Source: Pusillibacter faecalis
Lineage (GTDB): Bacteria; Bacillota; Clostridia; Oscillospirales; Oscillospiraceae
Assembly: GCF_018408705.1 (NCBI RefSeq)
Contig: NZ_AP023420.1
Coordinates: 2,728,001-2,792,000 of the forward strand
Reading direction: 5' to 3'
DNA: 64,000 bases
Position numbers and translations under genes: made by a program. Of this stretch, positions 60,453-64,000 are shown piece after piece. A model generated the notes under the pieces. That model saw only the letters and a program-made list of their open reading frames with translations, ran no database searches and had not been told where the DNA came from. Numbering within the stretch: position 1 is the first letter of the stretch; every line of letters starts with the position of its first letter.

Positions 60453-60514
60453 ATTTCGACAGATATTCCAAGTTTAATTATTATACATTATATCATATTT
60501 AGTCGAAATGTCCA
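60453..60514 (-). promoter_or_regulatory. Promoter and operator candidate of the AIPR gene
   Basis: Minus strand TGGACA (60509-60514), 16-base spacer, TGATATAAT extended -10 (TATAAT 60487-60492). An 8-bp inverted repeat ATTTCGAC (60453-60460) / GTCGAAAT (60502-60509) flanks it, one arm touching the -35, so a repressor could silence the gene. Confidence 0.65.
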
Positions 60515-60592
60515 CAAAATGCTTGCTGTAGTTAATTGCAAATCAAAGCTTTTCCAAAGAACCATAAAGCCCACTTCATCGCATTACAGTAA

Positions 60593-60613
60593 TTTGGGAC
60601 AAAATGTCCCAAA
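60593..60613. repeat. 21-bp palindrome, copy 1
   Basis: TTTGGGACA-AAA-TGTCCCAAA, perfect arms. First of four related copies (also 61323-61343, 63155-63175, 63725-63745) differing only in the central bases. Confidence 0.85.
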
Positions 60614-60640
60614 CTGGTTCCCTTTACATGGCTCGGGTAG

Positions 60641-60780
60641 TATATCCCCCGTCGCCGCATATTGTTCAGAACAGCCGGGAGCTGTCTGTCAAGGGTGCAT
60701 AACACCGCCGTTATACGGCGGCTTGCCCTTGACTGACGGCCCCGGTTGTTCTATTTTCTGGCGGTGTGACGGGGGAATAT
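60641..60780 (+). other. 140-nt near-continuous inverted repeat (structured RNA or regulatory hairpin)
   Basis: Arms pair in order: ATATCCCCCGTC with GACGGGGGAATAT, GCCGC with GCGGT, GAACAGCCGGG with CCCGGTTGTTC, GTCAAGGG with CCCTTGAC, ending in the tip hairpin CCGCCGT/ACGGCGG (60705-60721). A further stable stem follows at 60793-60825. It precedes the broken cysteine-rich gene and looks like the leader of a conjugative-element transcript. No protein frame is supportable inside. Confidence 0.6.
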
Positions 60781-60855
60781 CCTCCAGAGCCGCCCCCTTT
60801 CCCAATCTTGGGAAAGGGCGGGGGGATAGGGTTGAACACCACGGAGGTTTTACTT

Positions 60856-61024
60856 ATGAATTTTACCAACAGCCCCTATGAGCGCATGATGAAAGAAGTC
60901 CCTCACTATTAAGAAGCCCGCCCCGCAGAAGGCCCCGGAAGAATCGCCTTGTGCGGGGTGATCTTATTGGAGGGGGATTACCTGTGTTTTCTGCTATCGA
61001 AAGCACCTCAAAAAGCAGTGCTAA
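60856..61024 (+). pseudogene. Broken small cysteine-rich protein of conjugative elements
   Basis: ATG behind GGAGG opens MNFTNSPYERMMKEVPHY then a stop; one base on, KKPAPQKAPEESPCAG, a second stop where Cys is expected, then SYWRGITCVFCYRKHLKKQC to the stop at 61024. The paired CxGC and CxxC cysteines and N-terminal NSPxExMM are typical of a short protein in Tn1549-like elements. A one-base deletion and one nonsense change inactivate it. Confidence 0.6.
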
Positions 61025-61321
61025 TAATTTAGCATTTGGCCCAGAATGGAGCTTGGTTTGCAAGGGGGGCTGAGCACAGTTTTAGCGGGGGCAATATGAT
61101 TTCCTTACCCACCCTCGATCTTCTAAAATACTGCTAACATTTTGTTCCGGAGCAGCGGAGGCGCTGCGTGGAAAACTAAGCTGTAAAAACACCCCGTCTA
61201 CAAGGGCCTGCGGGCATAGTTTTAGAGCGGCTAATACAATTCCCTTACTTGCTTATTTTGGACGAAACACTTTCCACATCTGGCGAACTGGGGACGGTTA
61301 AGCCCATCCGCTAGCATTTCT

Positions 61322-61344
61322 CTTTGGGACAATTTGTCCCAAAG
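61322..61344. repeat. 23-bp palindrome, copy 2
   Basis: CTTTGGGACA-ATT-TGTCCCAAAG, same arms as the other three copies with an added C/G pair at the ends. Confidence 0.88.
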
Positions 61345-61547
61345 TTAAGGCCTTTGGGCCGCAGACAATTACATCGGGGCTCCCGCCGAAGCCCAGCGCC
61401 AGCGGGTTCGGTGGGGAGAGGAGGCGCAGCAGAGCGAGGGAGAAAGCGGCTTTGGCCGGTTGCGAAGGATGCGGAGCTTGCGCCGACGAGGGTTTGGGGA
61501 AGCTCCCCAACAAGCGTTTTTTGTAGCATCTCGGGCTGCAAAAAATA

Positions 61548-61572
61548 GCAAGTGTGGCCACACTTGCCCTGC
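61548..61572. other. Candidate transfer origin (oriT-like) site
   Basis: Perfect 20-bp palindrome GCAAGTGTGG-CCACACTTGC followed at once by CCTGC. An inverted repeat directly next to a TTGCCCTGC-like core resembles the nic region of MOB-P-type origins, in which the relaxase binds the arm and cuts beside it. The relaxase is not visible, so this is a structural guess. Confidence 0.35.
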
Positions 61573-61636
61573 TTGCTGTTAGTGTACTCCCGTATAACCT
61601 CTATGGATTTGACGTGACTTGTCTGCCTTTTCTTCG

Positions 61637-61665
61637 TTGACTTTTTCTATAATTTATAGTATTAT
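61637..61665 (+). promoter_or_regulatory. Promoter of the PadR operon with internal dyad
   Basis: TTGACT (61637-61642), 17-base spacer, TATTAT (61660-61665). A 13-bp palindrome CTATAATTTATAG (61647-61659) fills the spacer, and ACTTTATAGT follows the -10; both are plausible PadR operators for autorepression. Confidence 0.75.
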
Positions 61666-61693
61666 ACTTTATAGTAAAGGGGGGATGATATGT

Positions 61694-62230
61694 ATGTCAT
61701 CCATTGATTTAGTGATTTTGGGGATTGTGCTGGAAAAGCCCCAAAGTGCCTATGACATTCAAAAAGATATTGAGTACCACAATTTCTCCCGCTGGACAAA
61801 AATCAGCATCCCATCTATCTACAAAAAAGTGCTCCAACTAAAAGAAAAAGGCTATCTTACGAGCGATGTGGTAAAGGGAGAGCGGTTTGCTGAAAAGGCA
61901 ATTTACTCGATTACCGATGCCGGGAGAGCCTACTTTGAAACGCTGATGGACACTATCGCTGAACAGAATGTGCCGCTTACCTTTGACTTCAATGTGGTGA
62001 TTACGAACCTCAACAAAATGGATCGCCCTCATGCCCAAGCCCTTGTCAGCAAGCTGCGGAAAAGTATTCTTGCATCTGCGGAAAAAAACGAGGGGTATGC
62101 ACAGCAATATGCAGACATTCCCTTGGTAGGCCGGACAATCTTTGACCAACAGCGCCTTTTGTATCAAGCGCTGTTGGCATGGCTGGATTCTTTTTCGACC
62201 CAGTTTTCCGAAGAAGGGAACGCCACGTAA
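61694..62230 (+). CDS. PadR-family transcriptional regulator
   Basis: 178-residue PadR-like repressor with winged HTH (SSIDLVILGIVLEKPQSAYDIQKDIE...SIPSIYKKVLQLKEKGYL) and a C-terminal helical dimerisation part. The ATG at 61694 fits the GGGGGG ribosome-binding site better than the ATG 9 bases earlier, which touches it. Its promoter carries dyads suited to autoregulation. It shares one base with the downstream YjdF gene (TAATG), so the two are co-translated. Confidence 0.88.
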   Translation: MSSIDLVILGIVLEKPQSAYDIQKDIEYHNFSRWTKISIPSIYKKVLQLKEKGYLTSDVVKGERFAEKAIYSITDAGRAYFETLMDTIAEQNVPLTFDFNVVITNLNKMDRPHAQALVSKLRKSILASAEKNEGYAQQYADIPLVGRTIFDQQRLLYQALLAWLDSFSTQFSEEGNAT

Positions 62231-62643
62231 TGGCACGAAGTACCCTAACGGTATTCTTTGAAAATCCATTTTGGGTCGGGGTCTACGAGCGTGTTGACGG
62301 CGATCGATATGAGGTTTGCAAAATTACTTTTGGAGCGGAGCCAAAGGACTATGAGGTATGGGATTTCCTGCTCAAAAATTGGAGCAAGTTGAAATTCAGC
62401 CCACCCATCAAAGCTGAACGAGTTGAGGAGCGGAAGATCAATCCCAAACGAATGCAGCGGGAGATCCACAGTAAGTTGCAGGAGCCCGGAATTGGGACAA
62501 AGGCACAGCAGGCATTGAAATTGCAGCATGAACAAAACAAATTGGAGCGTAAAACCATAAGCCGTGAGCAGCGGGAAGCAGAAAAAGAACGGCAATATGA
62601 ATTACGCCCACAGAAAAAGCGGGATAAACATCGGGGCCGCTGA
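62230..62643 (+). CDS. YjdF-family (DUF2992) protein
   Basis: 137-residue basic protein beginning MARSTLTVFFENPFWVGVYER, the opening of the YjdF family; KITFGAEPKDYEVWDFL is also conserved. The C-terminal half is a long charged helix rich in Lys, Arg and Gln, possibly nucleic-acid binding. In some Firmicutes yjdF follows an azaaromatic-sensing riboswitch; none is evident here, and a PadR regulator precedes it instead. Function unknown, with a role in handling toxic aromatics suggested for the family. Confidence 0.85.
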   Translation: MARSTLTVFFENPFWVGVYERVDGDRYEVCKITFGAEPKDYEVWDFLLKNWSKLKFSPPIKAERVEERKINPKRMQREIHSKLQEPGIGTKAQQALKLQHEQNKLERKTISREQREAEKERQYELRPQKKRDKHRGR

Positions 62644-62651
62644 ATGGGGGG

Positions 62652-62846
62652 ATCAACACGGAAAAACGAGATTGGATTTTATGCCCGGCGTGTGGCAGCA
62701 AAACACGCCTGCAAATACGGTCAGATACCGAACTGATACACTTTCCTCTGTACTGCCCCAAGTGCAAGAAAGAGTCATTGATCAATGTAAAACAGCAAAC
62801 GGTATTGGTTATCAAAGAGCCAGACGCTTTAACGCAGAGCCGATAA
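62652..62846 (+). CDS. Cysteine-rich KTR-domain protein, start codon apparently lost
   Basis: 64-codon frame giving DWILCPACGSKTRLQIRSDTE..., CPKCKKESLINVKQ and ending KEPDALTQSR, the cysteine-rich KTR protein found in Firmicute conjugative elements (zinc ribbon CPxC...CPKC). The expected initiation point, right after GGGGGG at 62646-62651, reads ATC-AAC-ACG-GAA; no in-frame ATG, GTG or TTG exists before the first cysteine. Either ATG has mutated to ATC or an unusual start is used. It follows the YjdF stop by 8 bases. Confidence 0.7.
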   Translation: MNTEKRDWILCPACGSKTRLQIRSDTELIHFPLYCPKCKKESLINVKQQTVLVIKEPDALTQSR

Positions 62847-62879
62847 CACAGGATCAAATCCTGATGTTATCGGCTTTTT
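62838..62879 (+). terminator. Terminator of the PadR-YjdF-KTR unit
   Basis: AGCCGATAACA/TGTTATCGGCT (62838-62848 with 62865-62875) plus inner CAGGAT/ATCCTG, followed by TTTTTC. It overlaps the KTR stop. Confidence 0.9.
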
Positions 62880-62961
62880 CATGTTTATATCGCCTTATTA
62901 TCTGCCCGGCGGCAGAAAAGAAAAAACCGCCGTGGGCAGATCATTCACTATGCTCTAAGGC

Positions 62962-63005
62962 AGGACACGGCGGTATCCGGGAGGTATCGCCGTGTCCTTT
63001 TCCTT
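62962..63005 (+). terminator. Terminator hairpin
   Basis: AGGACACGGCG/CGCCGTGTCCT (62962-62972 with 62988-62998) followed by TTTTCCTTTTT. No intact gene lies directly upstream, so it may back up the previous terminator. Confidence 0.7.
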
Positions 63006-63153
63006 TTTCCATCCGCCTAATCTGTCAAAAAAGCCCGTCCGCACTATGGGGACAGTCCGGCAGCGGATGCGAAATATGGCAGTACCTAAATAAATTTGTC
63101 ATTTCATGCGCTTACGTGTCGCCTTGCCACACAGGCGCATTTCATTTTCTTTA

Positions 63154-63176
63154 CTTTGGGACAACTTGTCCCAAAG
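63154..63176. repeat. 23-bp palindrome, copy 3
   Basis: CTTTGGGACA-ACT-TGTCCCAAAG, flanked by A and T that extend the symmetry by one more pair. Lies 75 bases before the sigma-like gene. Confidence 0.9.
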
Positions 63177-63251
63177 TAAGTCCCCGCTGCCGATCCCCAC
63201 CAGCTTCGTTCAGATCGCCCATTCACAAAAATCTGAACGGAGGTACATAAA

Positions 63252-63674
63252 ATGACTACCATCAATCTCAAAGACTTTTACCCTTGGTACACCCAGGATG
63301 AATATACGGAAGTTTCCGATGAAGTGGCAGAAGAACTGAGAGCCAACAAGCGGTATGAGGCCGCCTATCGCCGCCGTGTGACCCGCAACAAGGCACAATA
63401 CTCCTTGGACTGTGACGACGGGATCAAGTATTCCGCCTGTGTCTTTGAGCCGTCCCCGGAGGAATTGGTGCTGCGAGCAGAACGATTTTTCTATCTTTGG
63501 AACGCATTGAACACCCTACCCGAGATGCAGGGACACCGTGTGGAGGCTTGTGTCATTGCCGACAAAAGCTATGCCGAGGTTGGTCGGGCCGAGGGCGTAC
63601 ATAGCGGCTCGGTGCGCGGCTCCGTCCTGCGGGGCCTTGAGAGCATGAAAGAATATCTGAAAGAAAACTGGTAA
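63252..63674 (+). CDS. Sigma-70-like (region 4) protein of a conjugative element
   Basis: 140-residue protein with a C-terminal sigma region-4-type helix-turn-helix (KSYAEVGRAEGVHSGSVRGSVLRGLESMKEYL) and an N-terminal helical part (YTEVSDEVAEELRANKRYEAAYRRRVTRNKAQYSLDCDDG is the family-type linker region). Such proteins occur in Tn1549-like elements and probably set transcription of transfer or excision genes. GGAGG precedes the ATG at 63252. Region 2 is not recognisable, so it may be a regulator rather than a full sigma factor. Confidence 0.78.
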   Translation: MTTINLKDFYPWYTQDEYTEVSDEVAEELRANKRYEAAYRRRVTRNKAQYSLDCDDGIKYSACVFEPSPEELVLRAERFFYLWNALNTLPEMQGHRVEACVIADKSYAEVGRAEGVHSGSVRGSVLRGLESMKEYLKENW

Positions 63675-63723
63675 TGACGGTTAAAATCATCCGATGTTTT
63701 GTCCTTGGTGTATGAGGGGTGAA

Positions 63724-63746
63724 CTTTGGGACAAGTTGTCCCAAAG
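63724..63746. repeat. 23-bp palindrome, copy 4
   Basis: CTTTGGGACA-AGT-TGTCCCAAAG, again with an extra flanking A/T pair. Lies 49 bases after the sigma-like gene and 90 bases before the TnpW-like gene. Confidence 0.9.
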
Positions 63747-63836
63747 TCCCCCTCATGGGAAAGAACCGAGGGGCGGTGCTGTGCGCCGTCCCTTGGTTTT
63801 TATCTATCTGTGCGAAAGGAGGCGTAATGCCGGAGC

Positions 63837-64000
63837 AGTACACCTATCAAGTGGGCAAAATCAATTTCATTGTTACCCCGGTCTATAAGGACAAGCGGTC
63901 GGGCGAAACGATGAAAGACATCCTCTTAAAGCTCATGCTGGCAGACTTGGAAAGCGGCGACATCCTTAACATCGGGGGTAAGCGGAGGTACAATATACTT
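63837..64000 (+). CDS. TnpW-like small transposon protein, truncated by window edge
   Basis: ATG behind GAAAGGAGG opens MPEQYTYQVGKINFIVTPVY, then KDKRSGETMKDILLKLMLADLE. The Y-x-Y-x-VG opening, V-x-P/F strand and S-x-ETM-x-DK/I helix match transposon-encoded TnpW-type proteins of about 50-60 residues. The frame is still open at base 64000, so the protein is either longer than usual or ends just outside. Function of the family unknown. Confidence 0.6.

Larger units (their letters stand above)
61025..61636. other. Non-coding region of the conjugative element
   Basis: No supportable gene. It carries two imperfect direct repeats around ATAGTTTTAG...ATTCCCTTAC (near 61077-61118 and 61217-61254), palindrome copy 2 (61322-61344), a GC-rich block, and an oriT-like palindrome at 61548-61567. 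The combination is typical of a transfer-origin region, although no relaxase gene is visible here. Confidence 0.4.
62880..63251. other. Non-coding region with hairpins and palindrome copy 3
   Basis: No supportable gene in 0.37 kb. It holds a hairpin CTGCCCGGCGG.../CCGCCGTGGGCAG near 62902-62939, a terminator at 62962-63005 and palindrome copy 3. The sigma-like gene follows. Confidence 0.45.

Noticed and set aside
61298-61563. Overlapping reading frames in the GC-rich block before PadR
   Set aside because: They read through palindrome copy 2 in both strands, lack ribosome-binding sites and give low-complexity translations.
60593-63746. CRISPR array made of the TTTGGGACA repeats
   Set aside because: Only four copies at irregular 0.6-1.8 kb spacing with genes in between; no spacer-sized intervals and no cas genes.

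Overview
The window looks like a chromosomal segment of a gut-type, strictly fermentative Firmicute, most likely an Oscillospiraceae/Flavonifractor-like clostridium. This is inferred from strong AAGGAGG ribosome-binding sites, GC-rich coding sequence with AT-rich promoters, CoA-linked fermentation genes, OFA and GntP carriers, and Tn4451/Tn1549-type mobile-element genes. No rRNA or CRISPR array is present.

Layout. (1) 1-7045: minus-strand operon for an acetoin/2-oxo acid dehydrogenase complex (E1alpha, E1beta, E2, E3 truncated at the window edge) led by a GntP-type permease, with a divergent LysR regulator. (2) 7.5-24.3 kb: mostly housekeeping genes: tRNA-Arg, a DivIVA-like coiled coil, YigZ, hflX, flavin reductase, an SNF-type transporter, an isochorismatase-type hydrolase and alpha/beta hydrolase pair, adenine deaminase, polA, and an EamA/rimI/GNAT/tsaD cluster. 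Three XRE regulators, each divergent from a tiny uncharacterised gene, are interspersed. (3) 24.3-26.2 kb: AT-rich DNA with DnaA boxes, a possible structured RNA, tRNA-Thr, and the ruins of a group II intron protein. (4) 26.2-34.3 kb: plus-strand cluster of hypB, tautomerase, Fe-S protein, hypA, Old Yellow Enzyme-type reductase, two short-chain dehydrogenases and a PucR regulator. (5) 34.4-39.2 kb: a GntP permease and two OFA-type MFS carriers. (6) 39.3-48.8 kb: an operon for alcohol/aldehyde to acyl-CoA interconversion and enoyl-CoA reduction (iron alcohol dehydrogenase, class III CoA-transferase, two tandem CoA-acylating aldehyde dehydrogenases, enoyl-CoA hydratase, acyl-CoA dehydrogenase, EtfBA), then a MoxR/VWA pair and a methyltransferase. 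(7) 51.6-64.0 kb: accessory island: decayed TnpX-type recombinase and tnpV, a MerR-controlled GNAT plus heterodimeric ABC exporter, a nuclease-AIPR-cold-shock fusion that is a phage-defence candidate, and the start of a Tn1549-like conjugative element (repeated palindromes, long hairpin, oriT-like site, PadR, YjdF, KTR protein, sigma-like protein, TnpW-like protein) running off the right edge.

How genes fit together. Regions 1 and 6 both make acyl-CoA from small carbonyl compounds; in region 6 the aldehyde dehydrogenases and CoA-transferase would feed the hydratase and the Etf-linked dehydrogenase. Region 4 pairs nickel-delivery proteins with redox enzymes but has no hydrogenase, so its nickel client is unknown. 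The most interesting parts are the AIPR fusion with its small downstream gene, the four-copy TTTGGGACA/TGTCCCAAA palindrome, the hydrogenase-less hypAB cluster and the paired aldehyde dehydrogenases. Functions rest on motif reading by eye; no database search was run.
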